Of a stretch of 64,000 bases of DNA, positions 31,245 to 44,090 are shown piece after piece. Source of the stretch: Diospyros lotus (taxonomy: Eukaryota > Streptophyta > Magnoliopsida > Ericales > Ebenaceae). A program made the position numbers and the translations under genes. The notes under the pieces are model-generated. The model did not search any database, was not told where the DNA came from, and worked only from the letters and a program-made list of their open reading frames with translations. The stretch's first letter is position 1; each line of letters opens with the position of its first letter. Location of the stretch: assembly GCF_014633365.1 (NCBI RefSeq), contig NC_068342.1, positions 4,884,622 to 4,948,621 of the forward strand. Direction: 5' to 3'.

Positions 31245-34200
31245 CTACTGTTTGTTTCCATCCTCATTGTCAGCAGCAGCCTCAGCCTCGGCCTCGGGGG
31301 GCGCAGGACTGCCAGCTTCTATCAGAGAGTCAAATTTTTCGGTTTTGGCCAGCACAATCTCAATCTGGAAGTCATCAAGGGGGAAAAAACAAAAGTTAGG
31401 ATATAGTTGTGTCAGTTACGTACCTAAAGCAGTGCAGAAATGGGTTAATCGACCAAATTTCACTCACCCTTGCCTTTTGAACAAGTCGGCCCTTGGTTTC
31501 ATCTTTCATGGCTATTGTAGATGTCAATACCTCTGCTCCAATTCAGTAACACAATTAGCAGAAGGCAATTATGAGCAAGAAGAACAGGAACGTCTATTTT
31601 TTTAGTTTTTTTATCAAAGAATAAGAAATCTCCAGCCTCCAGGGTGGGTCTTAGATGATGATGTCGATGAGCATTAATAACAGAGATTCTTACTCTTTTC
31701 AGTAGCTAGCCCGTTTTTCTTCAGGATCTCAGCGATTGTGACCACGGTAGTGATTGCTGAAACAAAACAATAATGCAAAACTTAATAGTAAGTCTAATGG
31801 TGTTCAGTTGTTGCATATCATGTCAAGTGCGGTGCAGCGACGGTCAGTCAGATGTGTCACGACCCAATTTCCCTGTCAATAGGCTACTTAGAAGGTCTTG
31901 AGTATACTCTTTAGTCCCACAAACCTAGGAATTGCCTTCAGCTACCACTTTTGGGATGGTCATACGTACATGTGCTGAACCTGTATGCAGGGAGGAGGAC
32001 ATCCTATTTGAAAATTCTCCACGCCATGAACCCAGTTTGTTTGTGTTCAAGTTCCGAGAAGTTAGTGGAGACATAGAGATTAGTTCAGCTTTGACATAAT
32101 TTTGGATGAATCAGAAGAAGCCAGAACGAACCATTTAAGGTTTTTCTTTTCTTTTGTTCTTTTTCGCTGGGGGGGGGAGGAGTACACAATGCAGAAAAGC
32201 AATCACCAAGCATAGGAAGATACTATTATGTGAGGCCCATGTGTGGGATGAATTTATCAAGTGTTGGAAACTATTTTTAACTCTGAGATAACAGCCATCC
32301 TGATATGCCTCACAATGATTATTTGAAATCCTGAGTTTTCAGTACCTCACCAAGAAAATAAGGATTTGAACTTCTCTCAATAAGATATTGGAGGTATTCA
32401 AGTATTTGCCTGTCCTCAACAGTAGACTGGAACCTTTCAAAGTATTAGTAATATCCAATTCCTACCATGTAATTGACTGGACAGCAATGTAGACGTGGGC
32501 TTGTAATTTGCAAAATTCCACTCACTTTAATTTACCAATCAGCATGTATAGAATAGCAATAGTTCAAGTAGCTGGAATCTTAAAAATAAGCATCATCCAA
32601 CTGTCAAAGCTCACAAATTTAGCTTAGCTACATGATTATGATTTCTACTGAATTTATTCACGTCCCACCCTGTACTAAGACTCGGTTGGAAATGTAAGTA
32701 CTAGAAGAATGAGCAGCTTGCTTGCTTGTTTTTCTCTTAACTACTGAATAGAGAACCAGATAATTCTATTCCAAATCATTAAAATCGTGCTGAAATATGA
32801 TCGTATAACTCTTAATCAATGAAAATGTTAGAAGGAAAGGAACATAAAAGAGTAAGGTTTAAGAAAATTACCCATCCCCAGAGCAGAAAGCTCAACCTCA
32901 TTATACTGTTGCATGTATCTCTGCCTCAAGGAAATAATGAGATTCAGCATGGAGTTCACAACAGATCAAAATAAATGCCGAAAAAAGATACCCTAACATG
33001 TGGAAAATTAAGCTTCAAAAGCTCCTTATGCTTTCTTTTATTAATTTACCATAGTAAGTACACATGAACTGGCAGGAAATGGTTATATAACATAAACTCA
33101 TAGAAATAATGGCGAAATAATAAATATTGAATAAGCTGAAAAAAGTCTGTTCAATTGAAAACATCAAATTGGTTTCTTAGTAAGAGTTTCTGTTCTCAGT
33201 CACCATTCAAATAACATAATTTATCAGATGTAACTGCAAAAGAAACCAATAACAATAATAGGAATAACAGTAGAAAATCATTCGCAATGAAGCAAATGAA
33301 ATATATGAGTAATAAAAATTGCCTTAAGATTTGTAATCCATAGACGGCCATCTGTCCATAGCAAAAGCATTGTTGCTAGACCAAGCCCAAAAAAAAAAGA
33401 AAAAAAAAAAAAGCATTGTTGCTAGGAATGGAGTTAAACAACAGTTGTTGTTGTAGACCACAGAAGTAAATATCCCCACAATATAAGCCGACAGTTGTTT
33501 AAGACTTGTGATGTTTTTTGTTGTTAGTAAATATCAACCAGTAGATCCCAACAGTATAAGCCAACAATAACCAGTGCATCTCTGCTATCACAACTTGGGA
33601 AAGTGGGGTGCAGGAATTCTCCCAAAAACATTGCAGAAATTGACTTTTATGTGCTTTAACCAATTTAACCCTGATTTCAGCAAAAGCGAAACAGAAGACA
33701 GACAATGTTTCAGCAAGATTATATATTTGGGTAACTATAAAGAATACTTACCTGTTGGTTTGTGCAGAGGCTGGGAGAGGGGTATTACAGAATTAGGTAA
33801 CATCAAATGACCAGATTGCATAAAATCCATGGGATTAAACCATATCACGGCATGTGGTGCAGTAGATAATTAGAAAATATTGAATGAACATATTTTGCAT
33901 AAAAAACATAGGTAGGGCCATATCAGGGCATGTAAACCCATTACTTTGTCTTCATGGTGCATGAAAGAATAATTATTTGGAGAAAAAGAGCCTTCAGGTA
34001 AAACCAAATAAAGCCAATAAAACACGGTACCCTCCTGCAAGAAATAGCATGTGTGTTTCCAGCATCTGAAGGGCCTTGTTTGTGAAAGTATGGAAGCAAC
34101 CAAGTTGAGGTTCATATTCATTAGAAAATGTACTTTTTAATTATGCTGGATGTACCAGATTTCCAGAGTGATCTCACAGTTTGAGACTTGAATCACTAAT

Positions 34201-35095
34201 TTCATCCAGAGGCCAATTTAGAAATATTTGATTTACACTTTGAGTAGCTCTGTTGATCCCCTAAAGCAGAACGGGCAGCCAAACTACAGAGTTCTAGATG
34301 AAACTTGGAATTCCAACATTAATATTGTTGAAGATAGAAGAGGCTTCTAGTTACCATCCTAACAAGACAACAAGCAATTCAAATTTGAAAATAGATGGAA
34401 TCTTCAAATCAAACCAAATAGATGTAGATGACACAAAGGACATCATCCGTTGAATGTGAATCAAATAAATCTATCCTTCATTTCCCAAAGTCCGGAGTAT
34501 GACACCTATAACTTTAGAAGCTGTTAACAAGATATGTGAATCTGACCTAATTGAATTAAACATCAGTCAAAAGAGAATAATAAGATGCAAGACATCAACC
34601 TTCGTAGGTGTCAAGTTTAAGTTATGGTAGAAAATGAATATTAAGCAATGACCTTTGTCTGTTTCCTATTCTCATATGTTCTAGGTGACCAAACAGAAAA
34701 ATAGAAAAAGAAAAAGAAAATGCACTCTGTTCATCCAAAGTGAAAGTCTCAACCAGAAAGAGAGAGAGAGAGAGAGAGAGTGAAAATCATAAGCCGCAAC
34801 CTGCAATCTCATTTCATAGCAACGAACAAAATGGAGTCTGAAGTGCGTGTCGTGAGTGAACAAGAACAACATGAATTCAATTCACCACCAGTCAGGAGGA
34901 GGATTGAAATGGCGATCGATGCTTGCGAAAAAAAGAAAGCGAGGCAAGTACCTTGGCAAGATTGATGTAGAAAAAGAGCGGCTTTTTGGTGTTGGAGACC
35001 TGAATCCTGTTCTTCTTCTGCATCATCACAGCCGCGGCCTCGCCGTTGCTGGCGGCCTTCTCCAGCGGCATCTCTGTCTCTCTCTGAGCCTGCAT
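31245..35095 (-). CDS. ALBA: Alba-domain DNA/RNA-binding protein
   Basis: Five minus-strand exons, 35095-34952, 32920-32872, 31756-31694, 31532-31468 and 31364-31245, all GT-AG, 146 aa. The Alba domain begins KKNRIQVSNTKKPLFFYINL (about residues 27-46), crosses RYMQQYNEVELSALGM and TTVVTIAEILKKNGLATEK, and ends around IEIVLAKTEKFDSL. An acidic, Ala-rich tail (EAEAEAAADNEDG) follows. It is close to the short Alba proteins of Arabidopsis (At1g29250, At2g34160, At3g04620 type), which bind nucleic acids in nucleus and cytoplasm. I chose the first ATG; a second at 35071 would remove eight residues. It stands head-to-head with FLK, with starts of transcription roughly 2.5 kb apart. Intron 1 is 2 kb. 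Confidence 0.9.
33363..33425. repeat. Tiny A-rich insertion with 17-bp target duplication
   Basis: AAAAGCATTGTTGCTAG stands at 33363-33379 and again at 33409-33425. Between them lies ACCAAGCCC followed by an A-rich tail. This is the mark of a severely truncated retroposed sequence with poly-A, inside Alba intron 1. Confidence 0.55.
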
Positions 35096-37600
35096 TGTCG
35101 ATGGAGCGGGAAGAACGAGGGCGAAACGAAGGAGACGCTGCTCAAGAAACCAGTAGAACCGTTACTGCGACGGCAATGAGAGTCTGCAATTAATTGCTGA
35201 AGCTTTGAGAAGGAGCTCTGTGTAAGATGAAACGAATAAGGACTCGGTAAAAGCTTCATTTTGCGCCAAGCGAAGTTGCGCAAGCCAAGGGTCAGAGCTC
35301 CATTGAAGGACCTTCAGATGCTCTTTTTCGGGGATTTTTTTGTTTTTTTTTTTTATGTAGTTTTTATCGAAGACATGCACTAGCCTTAGCCTAAATGTCC
35401 GTAACCACGTTGGATAAATGTCTCATGTTGATATAGAGCGCTACTTAAAATAAATAATTTATAATCTTTTATCATTAGGTGGGTGTGACCAATATAGCTA
35501 TTTTAGAAGGCAATCTCGTGACTCTAACCCTACCAATATGTGCATTAGGAGCCCTACGTCCTTACTTTGATTATAATCTACTTCCTTATAGAGTAAGCTT
35601 TATGATTAAGAAGCCCTGGACGCATAAGTCGAACAATTGAATGAACAATATATTAGTATTAATTCGATGAGTTACGAGTTCAACTCTTGTCTTATGGAAG
35701 GGCCAAATATTCAACCTGTGATTTACTTTTTCTGACATAATTGATGGCACGAGCACTAGAAATAATGCAATGATCATCATTCCAAATTTTATTATTAAAA
35801 AATTCGATCCTAAGAATATAAATAAGACTTTCATATCAACTAATAATAATAAATATGGTAATAATAATTGAATTAATAATATGAATAGTCAAAATTGTGA
35901 TTCAAACACAACAGTAAATTTATTTGTGGGATAATTCATTTTGAATGTCTAAGGATTCTACAATTTCAATAATCTAATTTGAATATTGGAATACTTCTAT
36001 AAAAAAACTCATGTGCTATTTGATTGTAAAAAAAAAAATCAATAAATTAACTTAAATAAAGAGTTTTCATCTCGATAAACTCTTGTGATAGAAGACCAAG
36101 AAGCTCCAAGAGAGTTCAATAGATCTCTCGGAGGGCGGCTTTCTACCTATGTTGTACGGAAACACCTTATAGGAATCGTTTTCCCATTTTTTAAACGTTT
36201 CTTATTCTTGTTTCGGACCCTATTTATGTCTATTTTTTTAAAAGAATATTCGTTTCCACGTTTTCATTTCCATGCAACATAGCTTTCTACCAGGTATTTC
36301 TATGACAGAGATGTGCAATCCTACGTCTGATATCTTCTAAACAATTTGTGTAATAGATAAATATTAAATAAACTCTTGGTAATTTCAAAAACTGAATAAT
36401 TCTTATCACTCCATACTTTCCTTGTCCACAAATATAAGAGAAACAATTTTCCCAAATAAATGACTTCTACCTATTTGAGAGCTTTATAATTCTGATTGAG
36501 AATCTGGCTTAGTATCGAAGTGTTTGCACACAAAATGCCCATCCCTCTTAACATTTTAAATTTTACAAAATTTGTAAAGTTTGAAGACAAATTTTGTAAT
36601 AAATAAATATATTATTGTATTTGAACAATAATTGTTATGATATAAATACATGGCATGTATGTTATCTATTTTTTTTTTTTTAAGATAATGGAATTACGTG
36701 ATGTGTATTTTTACATTTCATCTTGAAAATGTTCGTCAATTAACTGTTATTGTGATTATCATGCATGCATGATCATCAAATTCAATTTGTTTATGTAATT
36801 ATTTTTAATATTTATGTGTAATATTATTTAAATTTGGGTTTGAATTAATTAAATTTCAGTTCAATCTGTAATTTATTTATAGACATGAATTGATTTTTTA
36901 CCTAAGACTAATTTAAGGCTAAAAATGGATTATAACTAATATAATATTAATATTCATTAATAATATACATATAATATATAATATTTTTATTAAAATATAA
37001 AATTTGATATTTTTATTATTATTTATTTTCACTTTTAATTTATAATTCACTATTCGATAAATCTTAAACCTTAAACAGTCTTTGCAACAATGGCCTAGTT
37101 TCTAATCGATGGGTGACCTTATCTAGTTGGTTGCTTGTGTTGCTGATGATGATTCGATCCCGTGCCGATGATAATGGCTTTTTTGTTGTGTTTTACGTTT
37201 GTTTTTTCTTTTAAGATTTTATTTATTTGTTGTATGTATTGTGTTTTTAATATTTAATTATATATAATTAATTAGGATCGGACTAAACTAAATAAACTCT
37301 CATATTTATTTGAAAATATACAATTATTAATTTATAGAAATGCCACTACATTAAGCTTTTTAACATTAAATCAAAAGAGAACAAGAATCAATTAAAAATG
37401 TGTTTAGTTATAATTATAGAATGAAAATCTATATAATAATAGAATAATATCACATTTTTCATTCAATTTTATTAAAATTATTTTGCATTAAACATAATAA
37501 TAAAATAAAATAATTATTTTATTATTAATTAAATAAAATATGAAAATAAAATAAAATAATACATCATTCAATTTCATCCAACCACACATCACTTGAGATT
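35096..37600. other. Intergenic region between Alba and FLK (divergent promoters)
   Basis: AT-rich. The left few hundred bases must hold the Alba promoter and the right end the FLK promoter. I see no repeat of the kinds found elsewhere, no transposon ends and no coding region. Open frames here are short and show no family features. Confidence 0.5.
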
Positions 37601-37628
37601 TATAATATATATATATATATATATATTT
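37601..37628. repeat. AT dinucleotide tract upstream of FLK
   Basis: Run of alternating AT just upstream of the GC-rich segment that appears to be the FLK leader. It could serve as a TATA region, but nothing proves this. Confidence 0.5.
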
Positions 37629-37639
37629 GTCGCAAGAGA

Positions 37640-37941
37640 AAGAGACAAGACCATGGGGGTCCGAGTCCGGGAAAAGGGTGGGCCAAACCCGGATTCGCTC
37701 CCTTCCTGCCCGCTTGCTTGCCACCCCTGGATATTATTCTTTTTATTATTAGGTCGGCATTTTCGCATAAATTTTATCGGGGAAAGGGGAGAAGGAAAAA
37801 AATTCAACAAAGGTACGGAGGCGCATCCAGACGCACGCTCCGAAAACCTACAAACGAACGGTAGCCGTGCAGCTGTTCTTTCCGAAGGTTTTAGTGCCCG
37901 CCGCCGTCGCCGGTTTGCTGAGCTCGCCCTCGTTCTCCTAT
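37640..37941 (+). other. FLK: Probable 5-prime untranslated exon of FLK
   Basis: A GC-rich segment containing CCGCCGCCGTCGCCGG ends at a good donor (CTCCTAT|GTAAGTC at 37941/37942). The coding exon begins at 44086 after a TGTAG acceptor, five bases before the ATG, so an upstream non-coding exon is needed and this is the best candidate. The left border is a guess. The open frame across it has no protein features. Confidence 0.4.
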
Positions 37942-38090
37942 GTAAGTCAACATGGATGCTACTTGGGTAAAGGTTTCTAGGGTTTTGTTATTCGCTTTAC
38001 AGTGCTTGCCTGCCCCCTTTGCTTGATTTATCTATTTTCCGGTTACAGTTCAATACCCAAGTTGAATGCAGAACGGCGTTCTCTCCCTCC

Positions 38091-38093
<3 letters not shown>

Positions 38094-38128
<35 letters not shown>
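38094..38128. repeat. CT microsatellite
   Basis: About 17 CT units, in the first intron or leader of FLK. CT-rich runs are common near plant transcription starts. Confidence 0.85.
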
Positions 38129-38131
<3 letters not shown>

Positions 38132-38647
38132 GACATCACTAGGTTTAGATTTGACTCTTAGTGGCCTGGCTCCAAGTTGTTCAAGAATGGTGGCGTTGAG
38201 TTTCTCGACCTTTTGCCTTAGGATTAGTCAGTTCTATTTCTCGATGGACGCAGAGGAGTATAGCTGTTTGCTTTTGTGTTCAGGGTTCCATTTTTTTATC
38301 TGCTGTAGAGTGTTCTTTGGGCTGATTCAACCAGTTAATTTCGTCTCGTTTGTCGGTTTCTTTCTAGCTCTTTGACTGTTTAGTTGGTTACCCCATTTTT
38401 TTGTTCTATTGTTCTTCTGTTTGTTATCTGGATTCTGGACGATGATTTGCCGTATTGTTTAATCCAAGTTATTTTCAACACTGCTTGGTTCTCCTTTCAT
38501 AGCCTTAAACCAAAAAATGTAGGATTTAGAAAGTTTGAGATACTGGAGCTTGAACGTGTTATGGATGGTCTTTTTTCTTAACTGATTGATCAAGCCCAAC
38601 TTAATTTAGCTAGGTGGATGTGCTGCCTCATTGGCTGGGAAAGAGTT

Positions 38648-41600
38648 TGTCATGTACCTAGGGTTTAGCCTAGGATTGGATTGGCAATCAGAAGGATCTG
38701 AGATGCTGAAGATTATGAACAGAACGATTGGAGGGGGAAATTGAATAGAAATGGGGGAAGAAATTAGAGGGAAATGAGGGAGAATTGCATAAGGGAACGA
38801 GAGGGAGAATGGGAGAGGATTTTAGAGAGAAAATGAGAATATTCAATTATCTTTCCAAACATGAAAATTCCATCCGTTTACAGTAGCCCTTTATATAGGC
38901 TTATATGGCTGCTAGCTGAATGCATAACAACTCCCATGTGATTCTAACCAATTGCTAAAATATCTCATAACAAACTATTATAAGTCTATTACAATATTAC
39001 CCATTTATTACTCATAGGGTTATGACAATTTCTCCATCTTCGAGATAGTTCTTGTCCCCAAGAATTTGCAGCCATTGCTCTTCATCCAATCCCAACCTTT
39101 TCTATGTGGTTCATCATTCTTTATTTTTTTTCCCTTCTAGGTCTCTTCTTCTTCTTCTTCATTATTAGGTTCTCATCAATTGGAACAAAAATGATGATTA
39201 TTGCAGTCAAGGTTGCATCCATCTCCAAGGAGTAACATTCCATTTCCCTTGGGTTTGCTATAGCTACCAAATTAAGATTGTCGGTACCCATAGTCTGAGG
39301 ATCCAATGTGATGCCAAAACCTGTCAATATGTCCACATCAAGCGCCTTTAATGAATTTTAGCTGCTCCCTGCCATAGGTAGCAACTAAAACCCGCAATCC
39401 TACAGCCTTCAAACGACGATCATTCTGAAACTCACACATCCAACTAGTTACCACATATGTTCCCCTTTTCTCATCATCTTCGATGTTGGCTGTTTTGAAT
39501 CCAGAGGGTTGACTAACTAGTTCTCTAGCCACCTGCTCTTTCATCAATGCAATAGACAAGCATTCGAATTTGCCAACTGGAGGAAGAACCAACACAGCAG
39601 CGGGAATTTGATTCCCTTATGCAAAACCTATGACTTCTTCAGCTACTTCCCTTAGCTTTTCCCCAGCTACAACCGGCTTCCAAAATTCCTCGTCGCTTTG
39701 AATTTGCTGGTGGTGGCGAGAACTACTTTTGTGGTGATTACTCGTAGAAGATTTCTCTTGGTTGAAAGAGAAATCAACATCTCTCTTTTCAACGAGTGTG
39801 TCCCGCTTCCTTGAAATCCCTGCTTTAGTTACGGGTTTGCACCTTTTGCAATCTGGCTTGCCCCTTCTGAAATGGCAGCAACACTATCATATTGTTCAGT
39901 GCTAGAGCCTTTTATGTTGGGGGTAAGATATCCTCCCATTAGTGCTATCTCCACCTTCTCGTTGCCCATTTTAATCCAAGCCAAAGAATCCTTAGCTTTC
40001 AGTAGGTTCAAAATCTGAGGAAGGATTCTAGCCCCTATATCTGTGTAGATTGATGGTCCTTTAGTTAGATTTTCCTAATCCAATGCTATTCCATTTCCCA
40101 CAAACTTTTGATCTGGAACACCACCAAATCCTTTAGCCCATGCACTAGCTAATGGGGGTAACGAGTTGGCATCTTCCTTGTTAATTTTGCCTAAACCGGT
40201 ATACTTCTTCCACTTCGCCTTGGAGGTAAGTAGTGAATCGGTTTCCTGCCATCTTGACTTCTCCTTTGGCTGCTCCATTTTAAGGAATTCCTCTGAGTTA
40301 AAACTTCTAGGATAGTCATTGAAGAATTCAGTGGGAAAGCTGTAGTGATACTTCTTAGTCAGTATCATCGCAAACTCCTGCAGCTGCTCATGTAACATAC
40401 GGTCGAATTCCTTGCACGCTCCATGTATCCCACTACTTGTTGTCAACTTGGCTAGACTCATTATCCAACTTTCCCCATATCTGATGCTTTTGGCTAAATT
40501 GCTCATGATTCCTATTGTTTCCAACTAAAAATGCAGTCTTCTTCTGCTGCCATTGAAGCTCCGACTGTCTCATGTGTGCATTGCTTTCCAAGGCTTCACA
40601 AGCAAGACATCCCACTGAAAATGCAGTATTCTTCTGTTGTAATTAAGGCTCCAATGGTCTCATACGTGCATTGCTCCCCTTATCTGATTTTTCACAAATG
40701 GCATACTTCGAAGACCAAAGAGCAGGAGTTTTGCTCATCCTTCTGTTGCTGTCTGAAATTTCCGTTAAAACTAACTGCAACTTTTGAGCCAAGAGTTACT
40801 TCTCCCCTTCGGTTATGATCGGCAATCCAACTCGCTGGAATATTTTGCTTCGCCTTACTAAACGCACCTACAATAGCCTCAGAAAAATTAGTCACAAATC
40901 AATTTGCTATTCCACTTCTATGAATCGTCGGACTTTCCTTCGGGGATGTCTTGTCTGCTCAACGACAATCTCTGACCAACATTTATTGAATTTCAAACCA
41001 AGAGTCACCAAAGGCACTGTCAAAATCAATTGGCCAAGTCGCCTCCAACATAGCCTCTTGAATGGATCGACTCTGTTATTCAATCCATTCTTTGTTGTGC
41101 CCAGGATCGCTTCCTGCGATCCTTTCTGTTCCGCAACCAATTCACCTATCAGTGTCGTCAACTTGGACGGAATTCCTTCACTCGTCGTCCGCTCCAGTCG
41201 TGAATCCTCTTGGCTTGCTTGTCTTCGATTTTGGACAAGATTACCGAAGTCATAGCCGCGAGCCAATCCCCCAGTTCTCCTTTAGCTCCAAGCTGACACT
41301 CCCTTCCTCATGCGTCGAAATCAATTCAGAGATTCAATTGTTGTCTTCGTCTTCAAAACTCGAACAAGAGCGCCCCAAAGTTCACAAGCAACAATCGCCT
41401 CACATCAACCCAGGAGAATCGCTCACCCAATCATTGTCCAAGAAGTGTCAGAAGTCACTTGAATTCAGTGCCTTTGATTTGCAACTGAATTACCTATCAG
41501 AACCAACTAACACGATGGATCAACAACCTCCAGACTTGCTTGCGATCTGCACGCGATCGCTACAAATTCTAGGTCATCCAGATCTACGTCCACTTCACGC

Positions 41601-42177
41601 CTTGGTTGATGGTTACAACTTCCTAAATCATGGTCGAGAATTTATTCTCAGTCGAGAGACCAACCAAGCTCACTGGCATGTTTGAACTTGCCGTTTCCGT
41701 TGAATCTCAGGACCCTGGTTTAATCACTAAAATTGATTTCATCAACCTTCAAATCGAATTAGAACGGCAACCAAGAACTGTTGGCTCTGATACCAATTTG
41801 TCATGTACTTAGGGTTTAGCCTAGGATCGGATTGGCAATCGAAAGGATCCTAGATGCTGAAGATTAAGAATAGAACGATTGGAGGGGGAAATTGAATAGA
41901 AATGTGGGAAGAAATTAGAGGGAAATGAGAGAGAATTGCAGACGGGAACGAGAGGGAGAATGGGAGAGGATTCCAGAGAGAAAATGAGAATATTCAATTA
42001 TCATTCCAAACATGAAAATCCCATCCGTTTCCATTAGCCCTTTACATAGGCTTATTTGGCTGCTAGCTGAATGCATAACAACCCCCATGTGATTCTAACC
42101 AATTGCTAAAATATCTCCTATAAACTATTATAACCCTATTACAATATTACCTATTTATTGCTCCTAGGGTCATGACA
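38648..42177 (-). mobile_element. Non-autonomous LTR retrotransposon in FLK intron 1
   Basis: LTRs 38648-39027 and 41799-42177, both starting TGTCATG and ending ATGACA, highly similar. The 5-bp duplication GAGTT flanks it (38643-38647, 42178-42182). Read on the minus strand, a primer-binding site TTGGTATCAGAGCCA (41782-41796) follows the 5-prime LTR, matching the methionine-tRNA type. Near the other LTR is TTGGGGACAAG, as in plant Gypsy elements. The 2.8-kb inside shows no protease, reverse transcriptase, RNase H or integrase. It carries broken minus-strand frames (40907-41266, 40075-40524, 39829-40011, 39121-39595) of unknown product. Confidence 0.85.
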
Positions 42178-42488
42178 GAGTTAATCTTTAATGGTAACTT
42201 CACTTCAATTGCTGTTTTTGAAAATGAAATGGACAGGATTATGCGTCAAAGTTGTTCCGTTGTGATTTGTTTTCAATTTATCCTGTAAGACCTGCCCTTG
42301 GGCATTGATATAAAATCTTTTCGGTTACTTCTAAATGTAATATCTATGTTTCATTTGAATTGGGTTCTTCATAAAATTAGAGTTTGCCAAATTTGTTGCG
42401 CCCTAGAATCGAAGGGTCATATCACTCCTTATGAATGACTTCATCCCTAAAGTTATGAAATCTTTTGGCAGTCGTCATGTTTGAAGTT

Positions 42489-42836
42489 TGATAGGCCACC
42501 GGTGTACCGGACCTACCAAAGACCAGCAAGCATGAAGGGGAGAATAGGGAATTAGCACATGCAGGTTGTTACAACCAGCTTGTGCGCATGGGGGTAGTTT
42601 TGTAATCCATAGGTTGAGGGAATAATCTGCATGTGCAAGGGAATTTGGTTAGAAAGGGGCAGAGGAGCAGTATAAAGAGCTGAGAAGAAGAGGGAGACGG
42701 TAGCTAGTTTTTGATAGAAGAATTGGGAGAGTAAGGGCCTCTCGAATGCCCTGGTTTGTTCTTGTTTTCTGCTGAAAAGTATTGGAAACTATTGATATTT
42801 GATTGTTGTTTGGATTTGCTATTTGGTATCCTATCA
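42489..42836. mobile_element. Solo LTR in FLK intron 1
   Basis: 348 bp beginning TGATAGG and ending CCTATCA, flanked by AAGTT on both sides (42484-42488, 42837-42841). A TATAAAGAGC box about two-thirds along fits an LTR promoter. The internal region and second LTR are gone, as after LTR-LTR recombination. Confidence 0.75.
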
Positions 42837-42841
42837 AAGTT

Positions 42842-44085
42842 CATTGGAAAATTTAAAGGAAAGCAATAAAGGTTCTGGCTTCAGTATTTTGTAGAATTTT
42901 TATGTAGTCATATTAGTGACAAAGGATCTGTGATAGATAAGAAAACACTCTTTCAAGCTAGCTTTTGATGGATAAAGCACCTCCCCAAGTAATAGCAATT
43001 TTGTCTTTGATTAAATGTCTGGGTTTAATAAGAATTGGAAAGCTTGTAAAGATGTACAAGGTAAGGTCAGCAGCTTCATGCATATTGTGGTTTGAATTTG
43101 GCCCTGTTTTGAAGTTATACTGCTGCAAAGATTGAGAATACTCCTGCTTGAATTTTGCTGACTATTGGGTATCAAGTGTTAGGAGAGAAGTCATGTGAGA
43201 TAAGTAACATCTTAAGATTAAAAGGCTTTGAGACTTAAGTAATTGCTGGCACTATAAGCACCCTTACATGTTTTGTGATTCTTCAATTTCCTGATTTGAT
43301 GGGTGTAGTATTAAAGATTAGACTTGTAATGAATAACACCTTTTTATAACTGGCAAGTGTCAAGTGCCGGGAATAGTAGCTACATCAACATGGCGTGTCA
43401 TTACTGTGCTGTGTGCTTGTAGGAATGACCGAATGAGAACTTTTGGATACCATAATTGAAATTGTTTGATAAATCATCTGATTGAATTCCCTTTTAAATT
43501 TTTTTGTGCAGACAACCATCTCTTTGTATGCTATTGTTTTCTCTCTAGTTGTGTTTACCAACTTTGATTTTGGCTGGTGGTCATTGATTTTTTTGTTAGT
43601 CTGGTTTAGAGTGTTGGAAGAGAATATGTGCTTTTCTAGAAATCTTGGTTTTTTGGCTGGCTTAGGCGCTATAGATCAAAACCCAGACATAACTGAATTG
43701 GTGAACTTTGATCGTTAAAAAAAAAAGGTTTGGGGCCTTTTGCTAGTTTTTATATGTTTTATATTTTTGATTTTTTTTCTTTACAAAGTGAAATTGCCTT
43801 TTAAATTAAGTGTGAAACCCTTAAAAACTGCAAGTCTGTGTTCTCAATTGCCTCCTTATTTTGTTTTTTCATTTTTGATGGTGTTGCCTTTGAGCCTTCC
43901 TGTAGTCCTCTTCTGCTATCTGGTTGACTTTCAATCTTCTTAATATTTAAATCATATTATCATTAGAGGAAATTATAAGGATGGGTTCACAATCTAATGG
44001 AGCACTTTGAATTAATTCCCACTCTTTTCTGACTGTGGAGTACAATTGTTTGTAATATGTAAAGTTTCATGTTTTCCTGGTGTAG
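42842..44085. other. Rest of FLK intron 1
   Basis: AT-rich sequence up to the TGTAG acceptor at 44081-44085. No repeats or coding regions recognised. Confidence 0.5.
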
Positions 44086-44090
44086 AGCTT

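Noticed and set aside
31855..31900. TGTCACGACCC, a typical LTR start, in Alba intron 2
   Set aside because: I found no partner end or target duplication, so it is not called as an LTR.
37593..37970. 125-codon ORF over the FLK leader
   Set aside because: No protein features; it crosses an AT microsatellite and a good splice donor, which fits an untranslated exon better.
41062..41685. 207-codon plus-strand ORF
   Set aside because: Antisense to the LTR element in which it lies; it runs close to the 5-prime LTR and primer-binding site and resembles no protein.
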